A stretch of 64,000 nucleotides of DNA from an uncultured Oscillospiraceae bacterium (GCA_934590355.1 CAKTOX010000002.1:49652-113651); one strand, 5' to 3'; shown: positions 49,382-60,072, counted from the first letter of the stretch. Numbers and translations are program-made. The notes: a model not told the origin generated them from the sequence alone.

Positions 49382-50740
49382 ATGAAGATAGTAATAGTCG
49401 GCGCGGGCAAGATAGGTTCGTCACTTGCTTCGGAGCTGGCAAACGAAGACCATGATATAACCGTTATTGAAAAAGACAAGGAGAAAATAAAGCTGCTTTC
49501 CGACACGCTTGACGTTATGGCGTTGTGCGGAAACGGAGCGGCGATGGCGATCCAGCGCGAGGCAAACGTCGGCGACAGCGACCTGCTCATTGCGGTCACG
49601 GGCGAGGACGAATTGAATATGCTCGCGTGCATCGTCGCGCGCAAGCTCGGCTGCAAGAACACCATCGCCCGCGTGCGCAACCGCGAATACACCGAGCAGC
49701 TCTATATGTTAAAGTCCGAGCTCGGACTTTCCATGACGATAAACCCCGAGCTGCTTGCCGCAAAGGAGATATACAGGCTCCTGCAGATCCCCGCGTTTAT
49801 AAAGCGCGATACCTTTGCCGAGGGCAAGGCGGAGATAGTCGAGCTTTTCGTCGGAGAGGATAACCCCCTTGACGGGCTGCGGCTTTCCGACCTGCGCAAA
49901 AGGATCCGCGTTCACGTTCTCGTGTGCGCCGTCGTGCGTGAGGAGCAGGTGTTCATTCCCGACGGCAGCTTCGTGCTGCGTAAGGGAGATAAGATCTACG
50001 TCACCGCGCCCGCGACCGCGCTCGTGGAGCTCACGCACGATCTGCATCTGAGAAGCAAAAAGAGCAAAAACGTGCTCATCGTCGGCGGCGGCAGGATAGC
50101 CGAATATCTCGCGCCCATGCTCATAAAGGTCGGCAGCAGCATAAAGCTCATCGAGATGAAGCGCTCGCGCTGCGAGTATCTTGCCGAAAAGTTCCCGGAA
50201 ATGACGGTCATCTGCTCCGACGGCTCGAGCCAGTCGGTGCTCAAAGCGCATAACATCGGGCGAATGGACGCCGTGCTGCCGCTCACGAATATGGACGAGG
50301 AAAATATCATCATCGGAATGTTCGCGCGCAAGATGGGCGTGCCGCAGCTCCTGACGAAGATAAACCGCCTTGAGTACGGCGAAATACTCGGCGACCGCGG
50401 CGCCGACAGCCTCATAAGCCCCAAGAACCTGAGCTCCCACGCCATCATCCGCTATGTCCGCGCAATGGAAAACACCGGCGGCAGCGCGGTGCTCACGATC
50501 CATAAAATAGCCGAAGGCGAGGCGGAGGCGCTGGAGTTTGCCGTGACCGATGCGACCGAGCATCTGCACGAAAGGCTCATGGACATTAGGCTCAAGCCCG
50601 GCATACTCATCGTGTGCATAAACCACATGGGCAGGATAATCATCCCCGGCGGTCAGGATACCCTCGCCTCGGGCGACACCGTTGTAATAGTCACGACGGC
50701 GGGCAGGGATATCCTCGACCTGAACGATATTTTTGCATAA
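49382..50740 (+). CDS. trkA: Trk system potassium uptake protein TrkA
   Basis: The 452-residue cytosolic protein has two RCK units. Each begins with a Rossmann NAD motif, MKIVIVGAGKIGSSLA (1-16) and NVLIVGGGRIAEYLA (about 230), and each is followed by a TrkA-C domain (IPDGSFVLRKGDKIYVTAP; IIPGGQDTLASGDTVVIV). It gates the TrkH potassium channel with nucleotide control. The start has GAGAGGGCACGGGAC. TrkH follows after 14 bases. Confidence 0.95.
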   Translation: MKIVIVGAGKIGSSLASELANEDHDITVIEKDKEKIKLLSDTLDVMALCGNGAAMAIQREANVGDSDLLIAVTGEDELNMLACIVARKLGCKNTIARVRNREYTEQLYMLKSELGLSMTINPELLAAKEIYRLLQIPAFIKRDTFAEGKAEIVELFVGEDNPLDGLRLSDLRKRIRVHVLVCAVVREEQVFIPDGSFVLRKGDKIYVTAPATALVELTHDLHLRSKKSKNVLIVGGGRIAEYLAPMLIKVGSSIKLIEMKRSRCEYLAEKFPEMTVICSDGSSQSVLKAHNIGRMDAVLPLTNMDEENIIIGMFARKMGVPQLLTKINRLEYGEILGDRGADSLISPKNLSSHAIIRYVRAMENTGGSAVLTIHKIAEGEAEALEFAVTDATEHLHERLMDIRLKPGILIVCINHMGRIIIPGGQDTLASGDTVVIVTTAGRDILDLNDIFA

Positions 50741-50754
50741 GTGCGGAGCGCATT

Positions 50755-52197
50755 ATGAACTTTAAGACCATAAGAAAAACCGTTGGGGTCATATTGTGCA
50801 TCGAGGCGGCGTTCATGCTGCCCTCGCTGCTCGTGGGACTTGCCGACGGAGACGCTGCCGCCGTCAGGGGCTTTGCGATAGCCATAGCGGCCGTGTTGGC
50901 GGTGGGACTGCCGAGCGCCTTAGCACGCAGCAAGGGCTCGCCCATAGGCGCGCGCGACGGCTTCGTGACGGTTGCGCTCGCGTGGATAATAATATCCCTC
51001 TTCGGCGCCATACCCTTTTACGCAAGCGGCGTCATTCCGAGCATTTCAAACGCCGTTTTCGAGACCGTTTCCGGCTTCACGACGACAGGAGCGACCATAC
51101 TTGAGGATGTCGAGGCGGCGCCCCGCGCCATACTGCTTTGGCGCAGCATCACAAACTGGATAGGCGGCATGGGCGTGCTGGTGTTTCTGCTTGCCATCGC
51201 CCCCGTCGCACGCGAGGGAGGCTCGATGTTCCTGCTGCGCGCGGAATTCCCCGGCCCCATGGCGGCAAAGCTCGTGCCCAGAATGAGGCAGTCGGCAAAG
51301 CTTCTGTATGAAATATACATCGTCATGACCTTAGCGCAGATAATCCTGCTGTGCATCGGCGGAGTGCCGCTGTTTGACTCGCTCAATCTCTCGCTGTGCA
51401 CCGTTTCCACGGGCGGCTTTGCCATAAGAAACGACAGTATGGCGTCATACAGCACCTACGCGCAGACCATAACGCTCATCTTCATGACCCTCGGCAGCAT
51501 GAGCTTCAGCCTTTTTTACTGCATCGTCGCACGCGAATTTCTGCGTGTGCGCCGCTCGCGCGAGCTGCGGACGTTTTTGCTGCTCATCATCGGCGTGTCG
51601 CTGCTCATGGGACTTGACACGGCGTGGAAATTCGCAAGCTTCGGCGAGGGACTGCGCCATACTCTCTTCCAGGTCATGTCGATAATAAGCACGACCTGCT
51701 ACGTTTCGATCGACGCGGAATTCTGGTCGCCGTTTGTGTGGGCGATGCTGACGGTGCTGATGATAACGGGCCCGATGTCCGGCTCGACGGGCGGCGGCAT
51801 GAAAATATCGCGCGTCATGATATTTACAAAGAGCACCTACCGCGCCATTGCAAAGACCGTAACGCCAAACTCCGTGCACCTTATCCACCTTGACGGCGAG
51901 ATCGTCGATGAGGAGACCGTCACCTCCGTCAACAGCTTCGCCATCGCGTATTTCATGGCGGTCGTGATGACGGGCGTCGTGCTTGCCATTAACGGCCTGA
52001 CCATCGGCGACGGTATGCTTGCGGCGATATCGAGCCTGAGCAACGTCGGCTACGGCATCGACTCGAACACCTTCACCATGGGCGTGTCGGGATTAAATAT
52101 TCTCAGCAAGGCGGTGCTTTGCTTTGATATGTTCCTCGGCAGACTTGAGATATTCCCCATGCTCGTCCTCTTTGCTCCGGCAACGTGGAAAACGTAA
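50755..52197 (+). CDS. trkH: Trk system potassium uptake protein TrkH
   Basis: The 480-residue integral membrane protein has four M1-P-M2 repeats with selectivity-filter-like segments (FETVSGFTTTGATI; LCTVSTGGFAIR; MSIISTTCYVSI; AISSLSNVGYG). It forms the K+ permeation path of the Trk system with TrkA. ATG 50755 (MNFKTIRKT) has GCGGAGCG upstream; the frame open from 50614 overlaps trkA and is not coding there. A bidirectional terminator follows. Confidence 0.95.
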   Translation: MNFKTIRKTVGVILCIEAAFMLPSLLVGLADGDAAAVRGFAIAIAAVLAVGLPSALARSKGSPIGARDGFVTVALAWIIISLFGAIPFYASGVIPSISNAVFETVSGFTTTGATILEDVEAAPRAILLWRSITNWIGGMGVLVFLLAIAPVAREGGSMFLLRAEFPGPMAAKLVPRMRQSAKLLYEIYIVMTLAQIILLCIGGVPLFDSLNLSLCTVSTGGFAIRNDSMASYSTYAQTITLIFMTLGSMSFSLFYCIVAREFLRVRRSRELRTFLLLIIGVSLLMGLDTAWKFASFGEGLRHTLFQVMSIISTTCYVSIDAEFWSPFVWAMLTVLMITGPMSGSTGGGMKISRVMIFTKSTYRAIAKTVTPNSVHLIHLDGEIVDEETVTSVNSFAIAYFMAVVMTGVVLAINGLTIGDGMLAAISSLSNVGYGIDSNTFTMGVSGLNILSKAVLCFDMFLGRLEIFPMLVLFAPATWKT

Positions 52198-52198
52198 T

Positions 52199-52237
52199 AA
52201 AAAACTGCTGTTTTCGTATGAAAAACAGCAGTTTTTT
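52199..52237. terminator. bidirectional terminator between trkH and truA
   Basis: AAAACTGCTGTTTT (52201-52214) pairs with AAAACAGCAGTTTT (52222-52235), with T-rich flanks on both strands. Confidence 0.9.
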
Positions 52238-52247
52238 CAATATCTTA

Positions 52248-52985
52248 TCAGTATCGTACTTCATATAAGCAAAGTCCGCAGGCGGGAGCGGTAGGTCCCG
52301 CGTTTTCGCGCTTTTTCGACTCGAGCGCGACTGCAAGAGCCTCCTGCGTCATGCGCTGTGCGCCGACCTCGAGCAGGCTGCCGACAATTATGCGCACCAT
52401 GTTGTACAAAAATCCGTTTCCCGAAACGGTGAAGCGCAGCTCGCTGCCGAGAGAGTCTATCCGTATCTCATCGACCCGCCGCACGGCGGATTTTTTCATG
52501 CGCTTATTCGAGCAGAAGGCGGAGAAATCGTGCTCGCCGAGCAGAACTTTCGCGGCGCTGCGCATTTTCTCAAGGTCAAGCTCCTCGTCGATGCGGTACA
52601 TATATTTTCGCTCGAAAACGTTGGCGACGGGACTGTTCTGCACGCGGTAGACGTAGGTCTTGCCCGTACACGAGAGCCTTGCGTGAAACCGCGGCGGCGC
52701 GTCCGTGAGAGAGTGCGCGGCAATGTCCTCGGGCAGCAGTGCGCGCAGTCCGGCGAGGATTTCGTCCGCCGTCAGCGCGGTGTCCGCCTTGAACGACGCG
52801 ACCTGCATCTTTGCGTGCGCTCCCGCGTCCGTGCGCCCCGAGCCGCTTATTTCGACAGGCTGCGAAAGCACGCGCGAAAGGGCGCCCTCAAGTCTTTGCT
52901 GTATCGTGTTTTCCGTGTTGCCCTGCCTCTGCCAGCCGTGGTAGCGGCTGCCGTCGTAGCTGAGCGTGAGCATGAAATTTCTCAT
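52248..52985 (-). CDS. truA: tRNA pseudouridine(38-40) synthase TruA
   Basis: The 245-residue enzyme converts U38-40 in the anticodon arm of tRNAs. The catalytic Asp is in SGSGRTDAGAHA (about residue 53), with YDGSRYHGWQRQ near the N terminus and NGFLYNMVRIIVG in the C-terminal half. Its start overlaps the end of the DUF2156 gene by four bases (ATGA), so the two form an operon. The final residues reach close to the terminator at 52199. Confidence 0.95.
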   Translation of the reverse strand: MRNFMLTLSYDGSRYHGWQRQGNTENTIQQRLEGALSRVLSQPVEISGSGRTDAGAHAKMQVASFKADTALTADEILAGLRALLPEDIAAHSLTDAPPRFHARLSCTGKTYVYRVQNSPVANVFERKYMYRIDEELDLEKMRSAAKVLLGEHDFSAFCSNKRMKKSAVRRVDEIRIDSLGSELRFTVSGNGFLYNMVRIIVGSLLEVGAQRMTQEALAVALESKKRENAGPTAPACGLCLYEVRY

Positions 52986-53854
52986 AGCGTGAGCCTGTAT
53001 TTTCTGAGCATATAGGCGGGGAAGTAGGATAACTTCGCCTGCCGCAGCCCCTCATCGCCGACGTCGTCCTCACGGTTTATGTATTTAATGCCGCAGCTCT
53101 CCAGCTCCGTGCGCGAGAAGAGCATATTTATCATCTGAAACGCGCCCTTGTATTCGCGCTTTGCCTTTTCGATGTGCACGATGAGCGTGTCGCCGCGCAC
53201 CTCGCCTATGCAGAAGGCCGCGATGTCGTCACCGCAGCAGAGCGCATAGCCCGTGCAGCCGTAAGCGGCAAAATCCACAAGCGCCTCGCGCGTGTGCTCG
53301 TTTTCGTATGCGGCAAGCTCGGATTCGGGCGTGTCCGACCAGCCGTGACGGCAGCAGTCGGCGATGTGCCTTGCGTTTTCCGCCGTTATCGGCTCGAGCC
53401 TGTACTCGGGATAGAGCTTTTCAAACTGATGTATGAGATTGCGCTTCTTGCTGTATTTTTTGCCGGCGAGATATGCAAGATCCTCGGCGTTATAAATATA
53501 GTCGGCAATGTCCGGCTCCTCCTCGGCGTGAAGCTCAAAGCTCTGCCGAAGCGTGTCGAGCGCCTCCTCCGGAACAAGGCTGAGTGTGAGAGGAGAGCTG
53601 AGCTTCGAGCGAAGATATTCTATGTTATCGGCAAGCTCGCCCTCTCCGAGCGGGAGCATATAGTCGTATTCCGCACCCTCGCGCCGCGCTCTCTCGCGCA
53701 TGAACAAAACGCCGTTTTCGATCGCGTATTCATAGCCGAAGCGGTCTGCCCACATGAAAACGCCGAGCACGGAAAAATCGCAGGAGCGGTACTGCGCCGT
53801 GAGATAGGGGCGCAGGGCGGGAACATCTTTAACTGTTATCTTTTTAAATTCCAA
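52982..53854 (-). CDS. DUF2156 family protein (PG lysyltransferase C-terminal-like)
   Basis: The 290-residue cytosolic protein resembles the GNAT-fold C-terminal part of phosphatidylglycerol lysyltransferases (DUF2156): YRSCDFSVLGVFMWADRFG, then GKKYSKKRNLIHQFEKLYP and YINREDDVGDEGLRQAKLSYFP. It lacks the membrane domain of MprF, so it may transfer an aminoacyl or acetyl group to another acceptor. The start at 53854 has GGAGG (ATACCTCC on the plus strand). It is the first gene of the truA pair. Confidence 0.85.
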   Translation of the reverse strand: MEFKKITVKDVPALRPYLTAQYRSCDFSVLGVFMWADRFGYEYAIENGVLFMRERARREGAEYDYMLPLGEGELADNIEYLRSKLSSPLTLSLVPEEALDTLRQSFELHAEEEPDIADYIYNAEDLAYLAGKKYSKKRNLIHQFEKLYPEYRLEPITAENARHIADCCRHGWSDTPESELAAYENEHTREALVDFAAYGCTGYALCCGDDIAAFCIGEVRGDTLIVHIEKAKREYKGAFQMINMLFSRTELESCGIKYINREDDVGDEGLRQAKLSYFPAYMLRKYRLTL

Positions 53855-54046
53855 TGGAGGATACCTCTTTTTGCTTAGATGCCGACATTATATCACACGG
53901 CGCGCGAAAATAACAAGCGCAGCCGCCACACGGCGGAAAAACTCATGAAAAGACATAAAAAGCCATGCTCTAATACTATCTTTGTTCATAAATTTGTGCT
54001 ACAATGCAAAGTGCAGAATTATCTTTACGAATGAAAGGCAGTAATT

Positions 54047-56818
54047 ATGGGTCTGTTCAGCAAACTGTTCGGAAATCACACCGACCGTGAATTGAAGAAA
54101 ATATATCCTATCGTTGACAAGATCGAGGCATTGGAGCCGGAGATGCAGGCGCTCTCGGACGAGGCGCTTCGCGCAAAGACCAAGGAATTTCAGGACCGCT
54201 ATGACGGCGGCGAGGAGCTCGACTCCCTGCTTCCCGAGGCGTTCGCGGCAGTCAGAGAGGCTGCGTGGCGCGTGCTTGGTATGAAGCCGTTCAGAGTCCA
54301 GCTCATAGGCGGCATCGTCCTGCATCAGGGACGCATTGCCGAAATGAAGACCGGTGAAGGCAAGACCCTCGTTGCGGTCATGCCCGCGTATCTCAACGCA
54401 ATAACCGGCGACGGCGTGCATATCGTCACCGTTAACGATTACCTTGCACGGCGCGACAGCGAGTGGATGGGCAAGGTGCACCGCTTCATGGGGCTTGACG
54501 TCGGACTTATTGTCCACGGGCTCACCAACGAGGAGCGCAAGGCGGCGTATGAAGCCGACATAACCTACGGCACGAATAACGAGATGGGCTTTGACTATCT
54601 GCGCGACAACATGGCGATATACAAGCAAAACCGCGTCCAGCGCGGACACCGCTTTGCCATCGTCGACGAGGTCGACTCCATCCTCATCGACGAGGCGCGA
54701 ACTCCGCTCATCATTTCCGGTCAGGGCGACGAGAGCACCGACCTCTACCGTCAGGCCAACGACTTTGTCGCCTCGCTCAAGAAGAAGGTCTATGCCTCGA
54801 CGGACTCGAAGGAGGAAGAGGACGAGAACATTGACGCGGACTATGTCGTTGACGAAAAGGCGCGCACGGCAACTCTTACGGCGCGCGGCATCGCCAAGGC
54901 GGAGCGTGCGTTCGGTCTCGAAAACTACTCCGATATCGAAAACTCCACCCTCACTCACCATATAAATCAGGCGCTGCGTGCCCACGGCATCATGAAGCGC
55001 GATATCGACTACGTCGTTAAAGACGGCGAGGTGCTCATCGTCGATGAGTTCACCGGCCGAATCATGCTCGGCAGACGCTACAGCGAGGGTCTGCATCAGG
55101 CGATAGAGGCCAAGGAGCACGTTGACGTGCAGCGCGAGAACAAGACTCTTGCGACCATCACCTTCCAGAATTACTTCAGGCTTTACGACAAGCTCTCCGG
55201 TATGACCGGCACCGCGCTCACGGAGGCGGAGGAGTTTGAGTCTATCTATAAGCTCGATATAGTCGAGATACCGACCAACAAGCCCGTCGCGAGAGTTGAC
55301 TGGCCCGATGTCGTTTACAAGACCGAGGCGGGCAAGGACCGTGCGATAATCGAGCAGATAATTGCCTGCCACGAAAAGGGACAGCCCGTTCTGGTCGGCA
55401 CCATTTCGATCGAAAAGAGCGAATTTCTCTCCAAGCTCCTCAAGGCGCGCGGCATAAAGCACAACGTCCTCAACGCCAAGCACCATGAGAAGGAGGCGGA
55501 GATAGTCGCGCAGGCGGGCAAGCTCGGCGCGGTGACGATAGCGACCAACATGGCAGGCCGAGGCACCGACATCATGCTCGGCGGCAACGCGGAGTATCTC
55601 GCCAAAAACGACCTGCGCAAGGCGGGCTTTGCCGAGGAGACCATTGCCGAGGCTACGGGCTACGCCGAAACGAGCGACGAGGAGATCCTTCGCGCGCGCA
55701 AGCTCTTCGCGGAAAAAATGGAGGAGCACAAGGCAGTGTGCAATGCGGAGGCAGAGAAGGTCAGAGCCGTCGGCGGCCTGTTCATTCTCGGCACCGAGCG
55801 CCACGAATCAAGACGAATCGACAATCAGCTGCGCGGCCGTGCCGGCCGTCAGGGCGACCCCGGCGAGAGCAGATTTTACATCGCAATGAGCGATGACGTC
55901 ATGCGCCTTTTCGGCTCGGAAAGAATGACGAGCATGATGGAGACCCTCGGCGTTGACGAGGACACCCCGCTTGACCACAAGATGCTCTCCGGCGCGATCG
56001 AGCAGGCGCAGAAAACCGTCGAAAGCCGCAACTTCCAGACCCGTAAGAGCGTGCTTGAATACGACGACGTCATGAACCAGCAGCGCAATATCATCTATGA
56101 CGAGCGCCGCAAGGTGCTTGACGGCGAGGATCTGCGCGAGAGCATCGACAAGATGATCTCCGAGTTTATCTCCACCACCGTGAACGACGCTCTGCACGGC
56201 GGCGCGGCGGAAAATCAGGAGCATCTCAATGAGGTCATCGCACCGTTTGAGAAGCTGTTTTTGCCCAAGGGCGCGATCAAATTCTCCGATTTCGGCAGTG
56301 CGCCCAAGGCCGACGATATCACAGACCGCGTTTACGAGGAGGCAAAGCAGGCCTACGCAAAGCGCGAGGAGGAATTCGGCGTCGGAAAGGACGGTCAGCC
56401 CGTCATGCGCGAGATCGAGCGCTTTATCATGCTGCGCGTCGTCGATGAATACTGGATGGATCACATCGACGCAATGGCGGAGCTCAAGCGCGGTATCGGT
56501 CTGCGCGGCTACGGCAACGTCAAGCCCATTGACGCGTATAAGCGCGAGGGCTTTGATATGTTCGAGGCGATGATAAACGGCATCCGCGAGGAGACCGTAA
56601 GACGCCTGTTTACCGTCAGAGTGCGCAAGGAGCAGAGCTTTGAGCGCAAGGCGGTGGCGAGAAACATGGCGGCAAGCGTCGGCGGCGAGGTGCAGAAGAA
56701 AAAGCCCGTCAAGAAGGCTCCCAAGCCCGGCCGCAACGATCCCTGCCCCTGCGGCAAAATGAAGGCCGACGGCTCGCGCCGGCTCAAGTACAAGGAATGC
56801 TGCGGCAGAAACGAATAA
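54047..56818 (+). CDS. secA: preprotein translocase ATPase SecA
   Basis: The 923-residue motor drives export through SecYEG. Nucleotide-binding domain 1 has Walker A MKTGEGKT (about residues 100-107) and Walker [13 protein letters not shown]. The NBD2 segment has [10 protein letters not shown]. The linker, helical and wing domains follow, and the C terminus ends in the SEC-C zinc motif [29 protein letters not shown] precedes ATG 54047. Length is within the usual Firmicutes range. pgeF follows after 13 bases. Confidence 0.98.
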   Translation: MGLFSKLFGNHTDRELKKIYPIVDKIEALEPEMQALSDEALRAKTKEFQDRYDGGEELDSLLPEAFAAVREAAWRVLGMKPFRVQLIGGIVLHQGRIAEMKTGEGKTLVAVMPAYLNAITGDGVHIVTVNDYLARRDSEWMGKVHRFMGLDVGLIVHGLTNEERKAAYEADITYGTNNEMGFDYLRDNMAIYKQNRVQRGHRFAIVDEVDSILIDEARTPLIISGQGDESTDLYRQANDFVASLKKKVYASTDSKEEEDENIDADYVVDEKARTATLTARGIAKAERAFGLENYSDIENSTLTHHINQALRAHGIMKRDIDYVVKDGEVLIVDEFTGRIMLGRRYSEGLHQAIEAKEHVDVQRENKTLATITFQNYFRLYDKLSGMTGTALTEAEEFESIYKLDIVEIPTNKPVARVDWPDVVYKTEAGKDRAIIEQIIACHEKGQPVLVGTISIEKSEFLSKLLKARGIKHNVLNAKHHEKEAEIVAQAGKLGAVTIATNMAGRGTDIMLGGNAEYLAKNDLRKAGFAEETIAEATGYAETSDEEILRARKLFAEKMEEHKAVCNAEAEKVRAVGGLFILGTERHESRRIDNQLRGRAGRQGDPGESRFYIAMSDDVMRLFGSERMTSMMETLGVDEDTPLDHKMLSGAIEQAQKTVESRNFQTRKSVLEYDDVMNQQRNIIYDERRKVLDGEDLRESIDKMISEFISTTVNDALHGGAAENQEHLNEVIAPFEKLFLPKGAIKFSDFGSAPKADDITDRVYEEAKQAYAKREEEFGVGKDGQPVMREIERFIMLRVVDEYWMDHIDAMAELKRGIGLRGYGNVKPIDAYKREGFDMFEAMINGIREETVRRLFTVRVRKEQSFERKAVARNMAASVGGEVQKKKPVKKAPKPGRNDPCPCGKMKADGSRRLKYKECCGRNE

Positions 56819-56831
56819 ATAAGGAGACCAA

Positions 56832-57623
56832 ATGGCATTTATCGAAAACAGGCAGCACGGCTGCGTGTATATGTCCTCGGATAAAATAAGCGCAAGACAT
56901 ATGTTCACAACGCGCATAGGCGGCGTGAGCAAGGGCGTTTTCGCCTCGTGGAATCTCGGCGTGAACCGCGGCGACGACGAGAGCGACCTGCGCGAAAACT
57001 ACCGTCTTGCAGCTGAAATAATGGGCTGCGGCGAGAACGATTTCGTCGTGACCAAGCAGGTGCACGGCAGGCTCGTCCACCTTGCGCGCGAGTGCGACAG
57101 ATTTGAGCTCGGCTCGGATAAGCGCATCGAGTGCGACGGCTTCGTGACGAACGTCAAGGGGCTGCCCATCATGATCTACATCGCCGACTGTGTGCCGGTT
57201 TTGATGCACGACCCCGAGGCGGGCGTCATCGCGGCGGTGCACTGCGGCTGGAAAAGCAGCGTGCAGGATATCCTCGGAGCTGCTGTCGAAAAAATGTGCG
57301 CTCTGGGCGCGAGACAGGAAAATATCCGCGCCGCTGTCGGCGCGAGCATAGGCAGGTGCTGCTTTGAGTGCGACGACGACGTGCCCGAGGCCGTCGAAAA
57401 ATATCTCGGCGGCGAGACGGAGGGGCTTTTCGAGAAAAAGCCGAACGGCAAGACCCACGTTGATCTGCGCGGCGCGAATGCGCGCAGGCTCATGCAGCTC
57501 GGACTTAAGGCGGATAATATCGACGTTTCGACCGAGTGCACGATGTGCCTTCCGAAGAAATACTGGTCGCACCGTGCGACAGACGGCGTGCGCGGCAGCA
57601 TGGCTGCGGCGATAGTGCTTTGA
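56832..57623 (+). CDS. pgeF: peptidoglycan editing factor PgeF / YfiH family
   Basis: The 263-residue cytosolic protein has the zinc-site residues of the family: His in TKQVHG, Cys in IADCVPVL and His in AAVHCGWK. Members were once called polyphenol oxidases or laccase-like; more recent work links them to purine nucleoside phosphorolysis or removal of L-Ser-containing muropeptide precursors. AAGGAG precedes ATG 56832. It lies in one unit with secA, the binding protein and cdd. Confidence 0.92.
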   Translation: MAFIENRQHGCVYMSSDKISARHMFTTRIGGVSKGVFASWNLGVNRGDDESDLRENYRLAAEIMGCGENDFVVTKQVHGRLVHLARECDRFELGSDKRIECDGFVTNVKGLPIMIYIADCVPVLMHDPEAGVIAAVHCGWKSSVQDILGAAVEKMCALGARQENIRAAVGASIGRCCFECDDDVPEAVEKYLGGETEGLFEKKPNGKTHVDLRGANARRLMQLGLKADNIDVSTECTMCLPKKYWSHRATDGVRGSMAAAIVL

Positions 57624-57633
57624 GGTGGCGCCT

Positions 57634-59253
57634 ATGTCCAAAATGAAGAGAGCTGCCGCGCTGCTGCTGGCGATGGCGAGCGTGCTTTCGCTCGCGTCCT
57701 GCGGCACGGCTGACGACAAAAAAGACGATGATTACGTTAAGGGCAATAACCCCGGCACGGTGCTCGGTCAAACCGCGGCGGCCGATGATATTTTCACGCT
57801 CAACTGCAACCGCAGCTACAGCATGAATCCTCTCATTGCGACCAACACGAACAATCAGCTCGTGTGCAACCTCGTGTATGAAAACATGGTCGAGGTGGAT
57901 AACAGCTTTGAGCTCAAGCCGGGCGTCGTGACCTCGTGGACAACGAGCGACGGCGGCTCGCGCTGGGAGTTCAAGGTCGCAAGCGGACACAAATTCCACG
58001 ACGGCCAGCAGCTCACGGCGACCGACGTTGCGTATTCCGTCATGTGCGCTGCCCGCTCGGACAGATTTAAAGCGCGTCTGAGCTACGTTGCGGGCTGCTC
58101 CGCTACGGATTCCGAGACCTTCGTCGTTAACCTCACCAAGAAAAATATGCAGTTTCCCGCTCTGCTGACCATCCCCATCATCCAATACGGCACCTATGAG
58201 CAGGCTTACCCCGGCGGCTCGGGACCGTATGCCTATGCCGAGGACTACAACAGCCTCGTTGCGGCAAGCACCAACGACTATGCCGCCGCACTGCCGCTGC
58301 AAACAGTTTATCTAAAGGAATATGTCGGCACGGAGGAGACCATCTCCGCCTTCGCCGATTCGCTCATAGACGTTGTTCTCAACGACCCGAGCGCGAATAC
58401 GAACATCGGCTACGGCAACGCAAACGAAATTCGCGCGTATAACACCACGAATATGCATTATATCGGCTTCAGCTCGCATAGCGGCGATTTTGCAAACGAG
58501 TTCATTCGCTTTGCCATGAACTACGCCATCGACCGCGACTACACGGTAAGTCAGCTCGGTAACTATGCGCTTGCGGCGACCCTGCCCGTGAGCCCTGCCA
58601 GCAGTCTTTATAACGAGAGCTACGCCAATCAGTTTAAATTCAATCTCAACAAGGTGCAGGAGATCCTTGCGAACGCCGGCATGAAGGATTACGACGGCGA
58701 CGGCTATCTTGACATTAAAAACGGCGAAAACATCGTGAAGATAGACATTGATTTTCTCGTGTACAGCGGCAGCACCGTCAAGGTCAATACCGTCAAGAAA
58801 TTTGCCGAGGATATGAAGTCGATAGGGCTCAAGGTCACCGTAAACAAGCAGGATTGGAAAACCTACTGCCAGCTTATCGAGGCGGGCAACTATGATATGT
58901 ACTATGCCGAGGTGCGCATGAACTCCGACTTTGACCCGAGCAAGCTCCTGTTCACCTCTGCGATGCTCAACTACGGACAGTTCAGCGACACGGGGCTCGA
59001 GGAGGCGATAACGACTTATCTCACAGCCGGCGACGACTCCCGCCGCACTGCCTGCGACAATATGTGCGCCTATATCGTTAACAAGGCGTATATCGTACCC
59101 ATTTGCTTCGAAAAGCACCAGCTCATAAGTCATCGCGGCGTCATCGAGGGCATCAAGGTCAACGAAAACTCCCCCCTCGGCAACGTCCGTGACTGGTCGG
59201 TAACGATAGAAAACGTGAAGCCGGCGACAAATACTAATGATGTAAAGGAATAA
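57634..59253 (+). CDS. ABC transporter substrate-binding lipoprotein, family 5
   Basis: The 539-residue lipoprotein has a signal peptide with lipobox LASC (Cys 23). The family 5 fold (peptide, nickel or oligosaccharide binders such as DppA/OppA) shows in NPLIATNTNNQLVCNLVYENM, VVTSWTTSDGGSRWEFKV, FHDGQQLTATDVAYSV and the INYAIDRDY-like FAMNYAIDRDYTVSQ. No permease or ATPase gene is adjacent, so it must share a transporter. ATG 57634 lies six bases after GAGGTG; a GTG at 57625 is rejected. Confidence 0.92.
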   Translation: MSKMKRAAALLLAMASVLSLASCGTADDKKDDDYVKGNNPGTVLGQTAAADDIFTLNCNRSYSMNPLIATNTNNQLVCNLVYENMVEVDNSFELKPGVVTSWTTSDGGSRWEFKVASGHKFHDGQQLTATDVAYSVMCAARSDRFKARLSYVAGCSATDSETFVVNLTKKNMQFPALLTIPIIQYGTYEQAYPGGSGPYAYAEDYNSLVAASTNDYAAALPLQTVYLKEYVGTEETISAFADSLIDVVLNDPSANTNIGYGNANEIRAYNTTNMHYIGFSSHSGDFANEFIRFAMNYAIDRDYTVSQLGNYALAATLPVSPASSLYNESYANQFKFNLNKVQEILANAGMKDYDGDGYLDIKNGENIVKIDIDFLVYSGSTVKVNTVKKFAEDMKSIGLKVTVNKQDWKTYCQLIEAGNYDMYYAEVRMNSDFDPSKLLFTSAMLNYGQFSDTGLEEAITTYLTAGDDSRRTACDNMCAYIVNKAYIVPICFEKHQLISHRGVIEGIKVNENSPLGNVRDWSVTIENVKPATNTNDVKE

Positions 59254-59261
59254 AAATAGAA

Positions 59262-59660
59262 ATGGGGAAAAACAAGATGACAGACAAGGAGCTTTTGACG
59301 ATCGCGAGAGAGGCGTCCAGAAAAGCCTATGTCCCGTATTCGAAGTTCGCCGTGGGCGCAGCGCTTGAATGCCGCGGCGGAAGAGTCTTTACCGGCTGCA
59401 ACGTCGAAAATGCGGCACTGGGCGACACCATTTGCGCCGAGCGCACCGCCTGCGTCAAGGCGGTCAGCGAGGGCTTCAAGGACTATGTCCGCATCGCCAT
59501 TTACGCCGAGAGCCAGGATTACTGCATGCCCTGCGGCTCCTGCCGCCAGTTCCTCTCGGAGTTTAACGACGGCGAGCTTGAGGTGCTGTGCTCGCGCGCG
59601 GACGGAAGATACGTCAGCTACCGGCTCAAGGAGCTGATGCCGCATACGTTTAACTACTGA
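59262..59660 (+). CDS. cdd: cytidine deaminase
   Basis: The 132-residue homotetramer-type enzyme deaminates cytidine and deoxycytidine to uridine. The zinc and catalytic motif pair is CAERTAC (Cys and Glu) and PCGSCRQFL (two Cys). ATG 59262 or ATG 59277 (MTDKELL) could serve; the site upstream of 59262 (AAAGGA) is rather far, so the start is uncertain. It ends the secA-pgeF unit and adds to nucleoside salvage encoded at 17130-23236. Confidence 0.95.
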   Translation: MGKNKMTDKELLTIAREASRKAYVPYSKFAVGAALECRGGRVFTGCNVENAALGDTICAERTACVKAVSEGFKDYVRIAIYAESQDYCMPCGSCRQFLSEFNDGELEVLCSRADGRYVSYRLKELMPHTFNY

Positions 59661-59767
59661 TTTTTCACCCGCCGCAAGCGCCCGGGGATCGCGCTGCCCT
59701 ACATATAATATATTGTAATATACGCGTTTCGGGCCGCCTGCGGAAAAAGCAAAAAGGAGCGTGACCG

Positions 59768-60028
59768 ATGGAGCTTGAACAGCTTCGCGCCTTTGCCGCC
59801 GTTGCGGAGGAAAAAAGCTTCATAAAGGCGGGGGAGCGGCTCTATGTCAGCCACTCCACGGTCTCGCGCGCGGTTTCCGCCCTTGAGCGGGAGTTCGGGC
59901 GGCGGCTTGTTTGCCGTGATAACCGCGTAACGGGGCTCACACCCGACGGCGAAAGGCTCTATGAAATGACGTGCAGACTGCTCGATATGGCGAAAAATAT
60001 CGAGGAGACGATGCGATCCGATGATTAG
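59768..60028 (+). CDS. stand-alone LysR-type HTH protein
   Basis: The 86-residue product contains only the N-terminal winged HTH of LysR regulators (LRAFAAVAEEKSFIKAGERL; SHSTVSRAVSALEREFG; LTPDGERLYE) and part of the linker helix. The effector domain is absent and the stop codon is in open sequence, not at a frameshift. AAGGAG precedes ATG 59768. It may be a true one-domain regulator or a decayed gene. It lies just upstream of the S10 operon promoter. Confidence 0.75.
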   Translation: MELEQLRAFAAVAEEKSFIKAGERLYVSHSTVSRAVSALEREFGRRLVCRDNRVTGLTPDGERLYEMTCRLLDMAKNIEETMRSDD

Positions 60029-60072
60029 GGCAGTTTCACCAAAAATTATCTCAAATTTTCTTCGGAAATTAC

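Noticed and set aside
53999..55804. 601-codon minus-strand frame opposite secA
   Set aside because: secA is certain on the plus strand; the long antisense frame is a by-product of codon use.
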